The notes: a model not told the origin generated them from the letters alone. A DNA stretch of 64,000 nucleotides from Methanothrix sp. (GCF_024518575.1 NZ_JANIHG010000004.1:1-64000), one strand, 5' to 3'; positions 1 through 8,850 are shown, counted from the first letter of the stretch. Numbers and translations: made by a program.

Positions 1-31
1 TGAAGTCGCCATTTTAGAGCGTCTGGAGACA

Positions 32-48
32 CCCGCCTGATGGGCGGG
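32..48 (-). terminator. short GC hairpin downstream of the disulfide oxidoreductase gene
   Basis: CCCGCC (32-37) pairs with GGCGGG (43-48) around a 5-nt loop, about 34 nt past the stop of the gene ending at 82 on the minus strand. It could end that transcript, but no T-run follows, so the call is weak. The first 31 bases show nothing recognisable. Confidence 0.25.
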
Positions 49-81
49 AAGCCCATAGCATTCAGGGGCTGCAGATATCCT

Positions 82-1467
82 TTAGCTGTCATGCAGGTTC
101 CCGAAGGCTCTCGCCACAACCTCGCTTATCGCCGGGTGGATAACCTGTGACCTTGCCATCGGCGTTACGTCCTGATTCTCGGCGTTCATCAGATACGTGA
201 CCTGCTGCACGAGCTCCGGTGCAGAGGATCCTATGACGTGGAATCCAAGGATCCTGCCGCTCCTCGCATCGACTATCGCCTTCGCCATCCCCTCTTCATC
301 CCTCGCATACCCCATGGCCGTCTGTCTGTAGTGCGCACGCCCGACGAGTATATCATACCCAGCAGCCCTCGCCTGCTCCTCGGTCATTCCGACGCCAGCT
401 ATCTGTGGATATGTGAAGACTGCATGAGGCACCGCATGGTAATCCACCGTCGCCTTCTTATTTCCACCTTTGGCAGCGCTGATGAGGTTGTGTGCCACGA
501 TCGATGCCTCGTAGTTCGCGGTATGCCTGAACATGTGCTTTCCAGTGATGTCTCCGAGGGCCCATATCCCGGGAGCTGTGGTCTCCAGATGCTCATTCAC
601 CCTGACCCAGCCGGCTCTGTCTATCTCCACCCCACTCTTTTCCGGCTGGAGCATATCGGTGTTCGGACGCCTTCCGGCTGCGAGAAGTATCTCATCGCCC
701 TCGAAGCTCACGGTCTCTCCCCTGGATCTGTCGATCGCTGTCACGACCTTCTTTCCGTCCTCCAGATCCACACGTATCGCCTCCATGTTCGTGTGGATCC
801 GCATGTGTCTCGATAAAGCCCTCAGCGCCATATCAGATATCTCGTGATCCTCAGATTTGAGAAGCCGTGGGTTGCGCCCAACTATTGCGACATCAGAGCC
901 CATCGCGGAGAAGAAGTGCCCGAACTCGCATGCGATGTACCCCCCTCCCAGGATGATCAGGCTTTCAGGGGGTTTCTCTAATGAGAAGACAGAGACGTTA
1001 TCCAGATACCCGGCCTCGCTCAGGCCTGCAACAGGAGGAACAAGCGATCTTGCACCTGCTGCGATGACGATCCATGGAGCTGTTATCTCATCATCACCAA
1101 CCCTGATGACATGATCATCGACAAAAACACCTGTGCTGCGATACCAGCGGAGCTGCTCCTCTTCCTCAATCGCCTTCTCCATCTCCCCCCGCTCGGTCTC
1201 TATCAGATCCCTCATTCTTTTCATGATGAATCCGAAATCTATCGAGTCGACGTGGGCCTTTATCCCGAGCCTGCTGCCGTCCTCCACAGCCCTCACGATA
1301 TCCGCGGGATATATCAGCATCTTAGAGGGGATGCATCCGGTGTTGAGGCACGTCCCACCAAGAGGGCCGTGCTCGATGAGAGCCACCTTGAGACCCTCAA
1401 AAACCGCCCTCTGTGCGACTATGAGTCCGGCTCCGGATCCGATCACAATTACATCGTAATTATCCAT
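82..1467 (-). CDS. dihydrolipoamide dehydrogenase-like pyridine nucleotide-disulfide oxidoreductase
   Basis: FAD/NAD(P)-dependent disulfide oxidoreductase of 461 residues, the usual family length. The N-terminal FAD motif GSGAG is at about residue 10. The redox-active disulfide is C40/C45 in GGTCLNTGC. A second dinucleotide motif GGGYIA lies near residue 170, followed by the FAD-binding GDITG and a C-terminal dimerisation domain with HPAISE in place of the common HPTLSE. The start at 1467 has a strong site (GGAGGGTG) 4 nt upstream. No 2-oxoacid dehydrogenase genes are adjacent, so the substrate is unclear; mercuric reductase-like or CoA-disulfide reductase-like roles are possible. It fits a neighbourhood rich in thiol-redox genes. 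Confidence 0.85.
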   Translation of the reverse strand: MDNYDVIVIGSGAGLIVAQRAVFEGLKVALIEHGPLGGTCLNTGCIPSKMLIYPADIVRAVEDGSRLGIKAHVDSIDFGFIMKRMRDLIETERGEMEKAIEEEEQLRWYRSTGVFVDDHVIRVGDDEITAPWIVIAAGARSLVPPVAGLSEAGYLDNVSVFSLEKPPESLIILGGGYIACEFGHFFSAMGSDVAIVGRNPRLLKSEDHEISDMALRALSRHMRIHTNMEAIRVDLEDGKKVVTAIDRSRGETVSFEGDEILLAAGRRPNTDMLQPEKSGVEIDRAGWVRVNEHLETTAPGIWALGDITGKHMFRHTANYEASIVAHNLISAAKGGNKKATVDYHAVPHAVFTYPQIAGVGMTEEQARAAGYDILVGRAHYRQTAMGYARDEEGMAKAIVDARSGRILGFHVIGSSAPELVQQVTYLMNAENQDVTPMARSQVIHPAISEVVARAFGNLHDS

Positions 1468-1645
1468 AAAACACCCTCCTGGAGAGACGCGCTGCGAGGC
1501 GCAGGCTGTATGCCCGCATCATTGGGTTCAGACGCATGCCGCTGCACGCTGACCCATTCCTGCTATCAATAAGAGCCGGCGATGGCCTGCGCGATTCAGA
1601 TTCTCACCGCTGAGATGATGCGCACTCCAGAACTCGGTATTTCTC

Positions 1646-1789
1646 TCAGCTTAGATATTTCTCCGGATCCTTATCGAACGCCCTTTTGCAGCCCGGAGCG
1701 CAGAAGTAGTACTTCCGGCCTCTGTACTCGCTCACAAACTTCGCAGTCCGCTCGTCGACCTCCATCTTGCAGACAGGATCTATCGCCAT
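1646..1789 (-). CDS. YHS-domain metal-binding protein (47 aa)
   Basis: A 47-residue protein starting MAIDPVCKMEV and containing YYFCAPGCKRAF, which is a complete YHS domain. Such domains accompany heavy-metal ATPases and are thought to bind copper or a similar ion through the cysteines (C7, C30, C34). It lies 15 nt downstream of the copA stop on the same strand, so it is probably the last gene of the SHOCT protein-CopA-YHS operon and may pass metal to or from the ATPase. In many organisms this domain is fused to CopA; here it is separate. Confidence 0.85.
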   Translation of the reverse strand: MAIDPVCKMEVDERTAKFVSEYRGRKYYFCAPGCKRAFDKDPEKYLS

Positions 1790-1804
1790 CTCGAACCCTC
1801 TGAA

Positions 1805-4213
1805 TTAGTTTTGCGCATCTGGTATATACCTTTTGAGCATCAGCGAGAGCGACACAACCGTTACGGACGAGAGGGCCATCGCGAGACCTGCAAGCTCCGG
1901 CCTGAATACAATACCAAAACCCGGATAAAGAACCCCTGCAGCAACTGGTATCAGAGCTGAGTTGTAAGCAAACGCCCAGAATATGTTCTGCTTTATCCTG
2001 GACATAACCTTTCTGCTAAGCTGTATTCCTCTCACAACATCCATGAGATCGTCTCTTATCAGAACGATCTCTCCTGCCTCTATGGCTACATCTGTTCCTG
2101 AGCCGATCGCTATCCCCAGGTCGGCCTGTGCGAGGGCTGGCGCGTCGTTTATGCCATCTCCGACGAATGCGACCGTTTTGCCTGCCTCCTGGAGCTTTCT
2201 GACCTCAGATGCCTTCTCCTGTGGCAGCACCTCCGCATGAACCTCCTCGATCCCGATCTGCTCTGCCACAGACCTCGCGGATCTGATGTTGTCCCCTGTG
2301 ATCATAACGACATCAAGCCCCATACCTCTAAGCTTCTCCACAGCGGCTTTCGCTGAATCCTTGATGGCATCTGATATCGCGACAGCTCCTGCTGCAGCGC
2401 CGGCGACGGAGACGAATAGCACTGTCTGACCCAGCTCCTCGAGAGCGCGAGCTCTCCCCAGCATATCATCAGGTATTCTGGTTCCCCGCTCCGAGATGAA
2501 CGATCTGTTCCCCACAGCCACCTCAAGGCCATCCACACGGCCAAAAACACCCATGCCGGGGAATGCGTAGAAATCCCTCACCTCAGGTATATCGACCCCC
2601 TCCGAGATCGCCCTCCGCACGATCGCCTCGCCGAGGGGATGCTCGGATCTGCTCTCGACGCTTGCCGCCAGCCTGAGCATCTGCTCATCGCCCATGATCT
2701 CAGTGACCTCAGGCCTCCCCACCGTGAGCGTTCCAGTTTTATCGAATACCACTGTTGTGAGTTTGTCTGAGACCTCAAGCGCCTCACCGCTCTTGATGAG
2801 TATTCCGAGCTCCGCTCCTCTTCCTATACCAACGGTCACCGCGGTTGGTGTGGCAAGGCCGAGCGCGCACGGGCATGCAACAACAAGGACGGAGATCATG
2901 GAGGAGAGCGAGAACATCAGGATCCTGTCCTCAGGCAGATACGATCTCCCTAAGAAGTACCATGCCAGAAATGAGAGCATTGCGATTGAAAGCACGATGG
3001 GAATGAATACGCTCACGACTCTATCTGCAAGCCTCTGAATCTCCGGCCTCGATCCCTGCGCTTTATCGACGAGGTCGATTATCTGTGCCAGGAATGTCTC
3101 CCTTCCGACGCGCATGGCGCGCATCTTCAGAGCAGCGTTTTTGTTCAGCGTGCCTCCGATCACCTGCGATCCCGGTTTTTTCAAAACCGGAAGAGGCTCT
3201 CCGGATATCATCGACTCGTCGACATAGCCCTCGCCATCGATTATCTCTCCATCTGCCGGTACCCTATCACCGGGCCTTATCAGGATGATATCCCCTGGCT
3301 TTATCATCTCCGCCGGTATCTCCTTCTCGCTGCCGTCAACGATAAGTGTCGCAGTCCTGGGCTGGAGTGCGACAAGCTTCTTTATAGCGTCTGAGGTCCT
3401 CCACTTCGCCCGCGTCTCCAGGTACCTGCCCAGGTTGAGGAAGGATGCCAGCATCACCGCGGTCTCATAGAAGATGAAATCATGCGAGAGCACGCCGAAC
3501 GTGCTCAGGACGCTGGAAACAAACGCCACGCCGGTGCCCATCGAGTACATCACGTCCATGTTCAGATTTCTGTTCCTGAGCGCCCTGTGAGCAGCTCTGA
3601 AGATGCCGCTGCCCACGTACACAAAGGCAGGGGTTGCCACACACATCATCACTATGCTCATGGTGTGCGTCATCGGCGCAAGGTACATGAGCGCCATGAG
3701 GAGAGCGCTCGCCCCGAATCCCACGATTATCTTCCGCATCCGCTCCCTGAGATCCCTGGCTCTGATCTCAGCCTCGAGGCTCTCGGACTCCTCGCCAACC
3801 ACGCCCAGGTACTGATATCCTGCGCCCTCTATTGCTCTCCGTATATCCTCCAGGCTGACGACTCTGGGATTGTAGGTGACGTATGCCTTCTCCGTGCCGA
3901 GGTTCACAGTGACATCGGAGACGCCATCTATCTCGCGAATCGCATCTGCAACCGTTGATTCGCATGTGGCACAGACCATCCCTCCCACCTTCACGGTCGC
4001 TCTTTCGTTGATCACATCATATCCTGCATCCCTGATCGCACTCTCCAGCTCCGAGAGCTTCAGCCTGGCTGGATCGTACTCCACAAGAGCGGTCTCGCTA
4101 CCCAGATTCACGCTGGCGCTCTCGACCCCCTTCTCTCTCAGAGCGCTCTCTATCGTCGATGCGCACGTGGCGCAGGTCATTCCGGAGATCCTGATCTCCG
4201 CCCTTTTCCTCAT
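1805..4213 (-). CDS. copA: copper-translocating P1B-type ATPase
   Basis: An 802-residue heavy-metal ATPase that exports Cu(I), or possibly Ag, across the cytoplasmic membrane. Two N-terminal heavy-metal-associated domains carry GMTCATC (C14, C17) and GMVCATC (C81, C84). Eight membrane segments are expected; the sixth holds the CPC ion-binding motif (ACPCALG, about residue 440). The phosphorylation site DKTGTLT is near residue 490, the nucleotide-binding HP motif is SEHPLG, and the hinge is GDGINDAPAL. The gene overlaps the upstream SHOCT-protein gene by 4 nt, so the two are translationally coupled. The CPC motif and two CxxC domains favour copper over zinc. Confidence 0.95.
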   Translation of the reverse strand: MRKRAEIRISGMTCATCASTIESALREKGVESASVNLGSETALVEYDPARLKLSELESAIRDAGYDVINERATVKVGGMVCATCESTVADAIREIDGVSDVTVNLGTEKAYVTYNPRVVSLEDIRRAIEGAGYQYLGVVGEESESLEAEIRARDLRERMRKIIVGFGASALLMALMYLAPMTHTMSIVMMCVATPAFVYVGSGIFRAAHRALRNRNLNMDVMYSMGTGVAFVSSVLSTFGVLSHDFIFYETAVMLASFLNLGRYLETRAKWRTSDAIKKLVALQPRTATLIVDGSEKEIPAEMIKPGDIILIRPGDRVPADGEIIDGEGYVDESMISGEPLPVLKKPGSQVIGGTLNKNAALKMRAMRVGRETFLAQIIDLVDKAQGSRPEIQRLADRVVSVFIPIVLSIAMLSFLAWYFLGRSYLPEDRILMFSLSSMISVLVVACPCALGLATPTAVTVGIGRGAELGILIKSGEALEVSDKLTTVVFDKTGTLTVGRPEVTEIMGDEQMLRLAASVESRSEHPLGEAIVRRAISEGVDIPEVRDFYAFPGMGVFGRVDGLEVAVGNRSFISERGTRIPDDMLGRARALEELGQTVLFVSVAGAAAGAVAISDAIKDSAKAAVEKLRGMGLDVVMITGDNIRSARSVAEQIGIEEVHAEVLPQEKASEVRKLQEAGKTVAFVGDGINDAPALAQADLGIAIGSGTDVAIEAGEIVLIRDDLMDVVRGIQLSRKVMSRIKQNIFWAFAYNSALIPVAAGVLYPGFGIVFRPELAGLAMALSSVTVVSLSLMLKRYIPDAQN

Positions 4214-4554
4214 TCTCTTCCTCTTCTGAGATCCTCTTTCATCCTGAGGTACTCGTCTCTCGTCAGCTCGCCCCTCGCGTACCTCTCATCAAGGATCGAC
4301 TCCGCGTTCCTGATCGAACCGCCCGTCTCATCCCTCTTCAGCAGGTAGATGATGAGAAAGAGTATTCCGATCCAAGGGAGAACGACGAGAATCGCCCAGA
4401 GCAGGCCGTTCATGCCCCTCGATTCGGCATCCCTGTAGACCAGATATGCTATGACCAGAAACACCAGCCAGTATCCAAGCATCCATATCAGGGGAAATAC
4501 ACCCCATGTGCCCCACCACATGGGCCCCCAGTCCATCATGTGATACGATATCAT
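4210..4554 (-). CDS. membrane protein with phospholipase-D nuclease-type N-terminus and SHOCT domain
   Basis: A 114-residue protein with two hydrophobic segments in the first 70 residues (the second is followed by LLKRDE), then a C-terminal short helical SHOCT domain, ILDERYARGELTRDEYLRMK (about residues 86-105). SHOCT domains are common oligomerisation tails. The gene is directly upstream of copA and overlaps it by 4 nt. That suggests a membrane accessory or sensor of copper handling, but no metal ligands are obvious apart from a few Met and His residues at the N-terminus. Function is not known. Confidence 0.8.
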   Translation of the reverse strand: MISYHMMDWGPMWWGTWGVFPLIWMLGYWLVFLVIAYLVYRDAESRGMNGLLWAILVVLPWIGILFLIIYLLKRDETGGSIRNAESILDERYARGELTRDEYLRMKEDLRRGRE

Positions 4555-4614
4555 GATGCTTCACTCCGGAAACTGAATCTGCGCCCACCGGCGATGCGGA
4601 GCTGCGCAGCACAA

Positions 4615-5109
4615 TCACATGAACCTCTCGAACCTCTCCCGCGAGGCCTTGCATATCGGGCATACCTCGGGAGGCTCATCCCTGGCGCAGAGATACCCGC
4701 AGACCCTGCACCTCCACACGGGCTTGGAGAGCCCTGCGATCTTTGGCTCGCCGACCTGCCTCTGCTGGGCGGTCCCCTGCCTAGATCCGCGCCTCTCAGG
4801 CACAGGCCTCAGCTCATCCTCTCCCCTCGCTACACGCTCGGAGACGTAAAGAGCGCAGTAGCAAGCCCCGTACTCCGTGAGATCCTGATCCCTGTAGTCG
4901 CAGGGGCAGATTATGTCCAGATCCTCCTCCCTGACGCCGGAGGGAAGCCTGCAGGGGCATGCCATGTATCCGAAACGCTCCATATTCGTCAGAAGGCCGC
5001 GGACGATCCCCATGACGAATGATCTGTCAGGGTTGAGATGGTATCCTGCGGATTCGGCATCTTCTTTGAGCTTCTGGTACAGTTGCTCCACATCCTCATC
5101 GCTCACCAC
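4615..5109 (-). CDS. ferredoxin:disulfide reductase, FTR catalytic domain fused to rubredoxin
   Basis: A 164-residue two-domain protein. Residues 1-95 form a ferredoxin-thioredoxin reductase catalytic domain with C51-P-C53, C68-P-C70 and C83-Y-C85, the ligands of a [4Fe-4S] cluster next to a redox disulfide. Plant-type FTR has CHC at the third position; here it is CYC. Residues 130-164 form a rubredoxin-type Fe site (C134, C137, C150, C153). A fusion of this architecture has been characterised from Methanosarcina. It would pass electrons from ferredoxin to a disulfide partner, plausibly the glutaredoxin-like protein encoded just upstream, whose stop codon abuts this GTG start. Confidence 0.85.
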   Translation of the reverse strand: MVSDEDVEQLYQKLKEDAESAGYHLNPDRSFVMGIVRGLLTNMERFGYMACPCRLPSGVREEDLDIICPCDYRDQDLTEYGACYCALYVSERVARGEDELRPVPERRGSRQGTAQQRQVGEPKIAGLSKPVWRCRVCGYLCARDEPPEVCPICKASRERFERFM

Positions 5110-5391
5110 TTATGCCACCCCTAGGGCGCTCTTTATCTCCTTCTCTCTGTATCCGACGATCACCTTCCCATTTGCAACGAGTGTCGGAAACGTGAGATTC
5201 GGATTGAATTTCCTCAGCTCATCGATCAGCCCTGCCCTCTCAGCGCCGCTCGTCAGATCCACGTAAACGTAATCATAGCTGACGCCGAGCTTCGAAAGAA
5301 GGTCCCTCGTCTTCTTGCACCACATGCACGTGCTCAGCGCATACAGGGTCACACCACCAGCATCGCGTCCATCGACATGCACCTTTCCCAT
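5110..5391 (-). CDS. glutaredoxin/thioredoxin-like protein
   Basis: A 93-residue glutaredoxin-fold protein with active-site motif STCMWCKK (CxxC), a TFPTLV cis-Pro region, and a C-terminal helix. The start at 5391 is chosen because GGAGG sits 9 nt upstream; the longer frame to 5547 adds residues unlike the family. It precedes the ferredoxin:disulfide reductase gene with no spacing, so the two probably form an electron-transfer pair from ferredoxin to protein disulfides. Methanogens often use such glutaredoxin-like proteins instead of the glutathione system. Confidence 0.85.
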   Translation of the reverse strand: MGKVHVDGRDAGGVTLYALSTCMWCKKTRDLLSKLGVSYDYVYVDLTSGAERAGLIDELRKFNPNLTFPTLVANGKVIVGYREKEIKSALGVA

Positions 5392-5627
5392 TTCATATAC
5401 CTCCACAATAATTTGAATCTTAAATCGCTCCAGCATGCGCCCAACCATCTCCCGCTTCTGGCGGGTGTGCATCTGGGTGATTGAAATATGGTGGGAATTC
5501 TCGGCATTAATATCAACTGTTGATGCCCGCTTGCATATTAAATCCATGGGCCGCGGGCTGAGAGCACGTTAGAATGTCCTGCCATACGCTACCGGAGTAT
5601 GGATTCCCATGCTCATGGCTGGTGGTC

Positions 5628-6728
5628 TCATATAATCTCTAAGTAAATAAGCGGCGCGAGGGCGATCAGCATCACCCCTGTGATGATCCGTATCGCGACG
5701 CGATGCTCATGCCTGAAACGCTCGACGCTCTCCGGCTGCATGCCGAGTGCGATGGCTCCGCCCAGCAGCATCACTGGAAGAACCACACCGAGGTTGTACA
5801 GAAAGAGGTACACGAGAGCTGATGATGCGTAGCCCTTTGTGTAGAGTATGCTGATGATCGCCACGTAAACCGCTCCGACACAAGGAGCCTTGACCATGGA
5901 GAACAGCATCCCCAGGAGAAAGTATGCTGCGAGGCTCTGAGCGCCTGCCGCTGCCTGGAAGTACCCAAGTATCCAGTCAGTCCTGAAGAGAGAGCGCCCA
6001 CCGGAGCCAAGACGCCTGGCGTCCTCGAGCTGCATAATCCCGAGCAGGATCAGAAGCGCGCTCAGTACCAGCCTGAGCATCGAGGCAGTATCGCTGTCCT
6101 GCATCATCCTGAAGAGGCCCATTCCGAATACTAAGTACACAAAGAGTATGCCGAGAGAGAAGAAGAAGATCATTAAAAGCAGATCCCTTCTGCGCCCCGC
6201 GCTTGATAGAACTGTTGTTGCAAGGAACGCAAGTATTGCGAGCAGGCAGGGGTTGAAACCCGCAAGAAGACCTGCTACCAGGACCGTCAGCGCTGTGGAC
6301 AGCGTGATGCTCCCGAGTATCTCCGGCGGGTATGGCGTCTCAGACGAAACATTTGTATCGGCCCCGCCTTCGAGAGCAGATACTATGAGCCCCCTTAGCT
6401 TGGTCTCATTGCCGTCGTAATCCCTGTAGCCTATAACAGAGCCGTCGATTATTATCGACGGGACATCCTTGACCCTGAACTCCTTTATGATCCTGCGTCC
6501 ATCCTCGCTGGTGTATGTGAACTCCTTGATCTCCACACCGTTGTAACCGGAGAGCACATCCTCCAGCACCCTGTGTGCAGCGGCGCATTTGACACAGCCA
6601 GGGGCTGTCACGATCAAAACGTCCTCGCATGCTGCTGGATGCACGCAGAGGAGGATAGCGAGAGCTGCAATTATCGTCCTCAGCAGATTGCGAACGGTGT
6701 CGCATGCTGTTCCAGAGCTGGGGGGCAT
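5628..6728 (-). CDS. thioredoxin-like domain fused to CcdA/DsbD-type membrane transporter
   Basis: A 366-residue protein. Residues 15-32 form a hydrophobic signal or anchor. Residues 35-120 are a thioredoxin/glutaredoxin-like domain with C45-V-K-C48 and a VPSIII cis-Pro loop. From residue 140 there are six or more membrane segments of the CcdA/DsbD family, with the conserved NPC motif in the first. CcdA proteins carry reducing equivalents across the membrane to extracytoplasmic thiols, for example in cytochrome c maturation. The built-in thioredoxin domain suggests a self-contained relay. It lies between the glutaredoxin/FTR pair and the permease operon, all on the minus strand. Confidence 0.85.
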   Translation of the reverse strand: MPPSSGTACDTVRNLLRTIIAALAILLCVHPAACEDVLIVTAPGCVKCAAAHRVLEDVLSGYNGVEIKEFTYTSEDGRRIIKEFRVKDVPSIIIDGSVIGYRDYDGNETKLRGLIVSALEGGADTNVSSETPYPPEILGSITLSTALTVLVAGLLAGFNPCLLAILAFLATTVLSSAGRRRDLLLMIFFFSLGILFVYLVFGMGLFRMMQDSDTASMLRLVLSALLILLGIMQLEDARRLGSGGRSLFRTDWILGYFQAAAGAQSLAAYFLLGMLFSMVKAPCVGAVYVAIISILYTKGYASSALVYLFLYNLGVVLPVMLLGGAIALGMQPESVERFRHEHRVAIRIITGVMLIALAPLIYLEII

Positions 6729-6773
6729 CTTCTGTTACCTTCTTATTCGCTGCAGATTGTCATCTTGTGACCT

Positions 6774-7829
6774 TCAGGAGACAAGAGCTCCATAGATCAT
6801 GCCGATGAGCGTCGAGATAAGCACGACCAGTGTGATGTACACTCCGGCCTTTCTCGGGCCTATGACCCTTGCGATCACTATCATATTCGGGAGGCTCAGC
6901 GATGGGCCAGCGAGAAGTAGCGCCAGCGCCGGCCCCGGGGCAGTGACGCCGGCGCTGTAACCGAATAGCGTTCCGACTATGGGGACCTCGAGAAGCGTCG
7001 GCATGTAGAGCACAGCGCCTATGATGGAGGCGGTGAGGCACGATATAAAGCTGTTCGAACCCATTATCCTCCTTATCAGATCCATGGGCAGGAAGTACCC
7101 GATCACACCCACCACGAAAGTACCGGCGAGGAGCAATGGGAAGATTCTCTTCGCAAGCCACCATGTCTCGCCGAGGAATGCGTGTATCTCAACAGGCGTG
7201 TAGTACCTCCACATGGTGTATGCAGCCACAAGTATCAGCGCTGAGAGGATCGCGATCTTCGGCTCTAAACTTATTGCGCTGGATGTCGCGACCAGAAGTA
7301 TGGCGATGAGCACTCCTATGAAGAGAAGCGTGGTTCTGCTCACCGAGCCGTCTTTTGAGCTGGGGTTTCCCTTGGCGCATCTGCTCTTCCCCTCTGGAAA
7401 TACAAATGACATTATCAGTCCGATGAGCACCGCCATCATCACAGCCGCGATGGCTCTTGCAATCCCGATATCCAGGCCCAGAACCCTGGCGGTCAGCACT
7501 ATCGCCATCAGGTTGATGGCCGGGCCGGAGAAGAGGAACGCAGTGGCAGGGCCTATGCCAGCGCCCTTCCTCTCGATTCCCGCGAACATCGGGAGTATGG
7601 TACAGCTGCACACTGCAAGCAGAGTGCCGGAGACCGCTGCAACCGGATAGCAGAGCCATTTGGGTGCATCTGCGCCGAAGTACTTCAGTATTATGTCCTT
7701 CTTCAGGAGCGCGGATATCGCTCCGGCTATGAAGAACGCCGGGATCAGGCATGTCAGCACATGCGCAGAGAGGTACTCGAGGAGGCTCTCAATGCCCGCG
7801 CTCATAGCTGCGTAAATGATATCCTGCAA
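6774..7829 (-). CDS. UPF0718 (DUF318) permease, ArsP-like
   Basis: A 351-residue integral membrane protein of the UPF0718/permease family (PF03773), with 8-10 hydrophobic segments and the repeated family signatures CSCTILP with FSGPAINL, and PTLLEVPI with LLAGPSLSLPN. ArsP members export organoarsenicals, but many relatives have unknown substrates. Start is TTG at 7829, immediately after the TGA of the ArsR gene and preceded by GGTGGTGAT, so the pair is translationally coupled. The regulator suggests a toxic metal(loid) substrate. Confidence 0.85.
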   Translation of the reverse strand: MQDIIYAAMSAGIESLLEYLSAHVLTCLIPAFFIAGAISALLKKDIILKYFGADAPKWLCYPVAAVSGTLLAVCSCTILPMFAGIERKGAGIGPATAFLFSGPAINLMAIVLTARVLGLDIGIARAIAAVMMAVLIGLIMSFVFPEGKSRCAKGNPSSKDGSVSRTTLLFIGVLIAILLVATSSAISLEPKIAILSALILVAAYTMWRYYTPVEIHAFLGETWWLAKRIFPLLLAGTFVVGVIGYFLPMDLIRRIMGSNSFISCLTASIIGAVLYMPTLLEVPIVGTLFGYSAGVTAPGPALALLLAGPSLSLPNMIVIARVIGPRKAGVYITLVVLISTLIGMIYGALVS

Positions 7830-8147
7830 TCAATCACCACCTGTCTCCACGAGACTGGAAAGATGCTCAAGAGCTATCGAATCCGCGGTCTCGAGAAGCT
7901 CCACTACCTTTCTGTTCTTTATGCTGTAAATCGTCCTGTTTCCCTCGATCCTGCGATCAAGAAGCCCCGCATTGTACAGTATGCTCAGATGTTTCGATAT
8001 TGTGGACTGGGATCTCTCAAATGCAGGGAGAATCTCGCACACGCACCGATCTCCACCCGAGAGGAGCATGATTATTTTTATCCTTATCGGATCGGCGAGC
8101 GCACCGAATATGCGGACCTGCATATCCAGCCTTGGAACAGAGAGCAT
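7830..8147 (-). CDS. ArsR-family metalloregulator
   Basis: A 105-residue winged-helix repressor. The DNA-binding region is SQSTISKHLSILYNAGLLDR (about residues 49-68), preceded by DRCVCEI. The latter matches the ELCVCDL motif, in which the CxC cysteines bind As(III), Sb(III) or soft metals in the alpha-3 helix of ArsR proteins. It is first in an operon with the UPF0718 permease and presumably represses it. The start at 8147 lies about 25 nt from a TATA-like element (8168-8176), suggesting a leaderless transcript. Confidence 0.88.
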   Translation of the reverse strand: MLSVPRLDMQVRIFGALADPIRIKIIMLLSGGDRCVCEILPAFERSQSTISKHLSILYNAGLLDRRIEGNRTIYSIKNRKVVELLETADSIALEHLSSLVETGGD

Positions 8148-8165
8148 GGACTGGGCTTTGCGAGT

Positions 8166-8208
8166 GCTGTATATAAGATTATCGGAATATGGCGATATAA
8201 GAATAATC
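8166..8208 (-). promoter_or_regulatory. probable promoter/operator of the arsR-permease operon
   Basis: Read on the minus strand, CTTATATA (8168-8175) sits about 25 nt before the arsR ATG, the normal archaeal TATA position for a leaderless start. Just upstream, GATTAT (8177-8182) and ATAATC (8203-8208) form an interrupted dyad that could be the ArsR operator, since it would cover the TFB/TBP entry side. The dyad is short and imperfect inside, so the operator part is tentative. Confidence 0.4.
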
Positions 8209-8318
8209 AGATCTCTGATTCCAATGTTGGAGAAGAACGCTACTGTAAAGCTTGAACTTCTCCCGCGGAAAGCTTAAATTTGTATTAGCACCAGCAGGTC
8301 TAGCAGGAGGAGTTCTCT

Positions 8319-8492
8319 ATGGCAGACTGTGATCTCTGTACGGTGGCAAAGCCGACTCTGATACCGATAAAGGTCAAGGTGCACACGCTTGCGAATCCCG
8401 AGGGCGCATACAAGGGCGTTTGCGAGAGCTGTCTCGAGGCGCTCAATGCTGCATGGGTAGAGCGGTTCGGTCCAAAGGAGAACAAGAAGTAA
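8319..8492 (+). CDS. small zinc-ribbon-like protein (57 aa)
   Basis: A 57-residue protein MADCDLC...VCESCLEALN with two CxxC pairs (C4/C7 and C34/C37) that would form one zinc or iron knuckle. It has a good ribosome site (AGGAGGAG) 6 nt before the ATG. I do not recognise a named family. It is followed by the membrane-anchored OB-fold gene on the same strand and is divergent from arsR. Confidence 0.75.
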   Translation: MADCDLCTVAKPTLIPIKVKVHTLANPEGAYKGVCESCLEALNAAWVERFGPKENKK

Positions 8493-8556
8493 CAGCTGCG
8501 GGGGCAGTTGCATCTGGCTTCAGAGGGAGGAGAAGATAGCGGTAGTCCTGCTTCTG

Positions 8557-8850
8557 ATGGCCCTCTCCTCTCTGGCCGTCGCTTACTGGGCCTTTGGCAT
8601 ATCTGGATCTGATGACGATATCTCTCTGAGCGGAAGGATCGTCAGCATCAGAGAAACCCGCACCGGCGGTCATCTCATAATCACGCTGGACACAACCCCG
8701 CTGCAGATATTCATCCCCGCGAGGGTCGCAGGGAAGGTCCGAGGGGGTCTGTCCCCGGGCGATCGCGTGCAGGTCAGGGGACGCGTCTCCGAGTACATGG
8801 GCAGAAGCGAGATAGAGGTGGGCAGGCCCTCTGATATAACAAGGCTGTGA
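8557..8850 (+). CDS. membrane-anchored OB-fold (tRNA_anti-like) protein
   Basis: A 97-residue protein from the first ATG: a short hydrophobic N-terminus, then an OB-fold-like beta barrel (SLSGRIVSIRETRTGGHLII, later GDRVQVRGRVSEYMGRSEI). The in-frame codons just upstream of 8557 encode IAVVLLL, so the true start is probably earlier at a non-ATG codon, giving a proper membrane anchor; the ATG has no ribosome site. OB-fold domains of this type bind nucleic acids or small ligands. With an anchor, it would act at or outside the membrane. Specific role unknown. Confidence 0.65.
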   Translation: MALSSLAVAYWAFGISGSDDDISLSGRIVSIRETRTGGHLIITLDTTPLQIFIPARVAGKVRGGLSPGDRVQVRGRVSEYMGRSEIEVGRPSDITRL

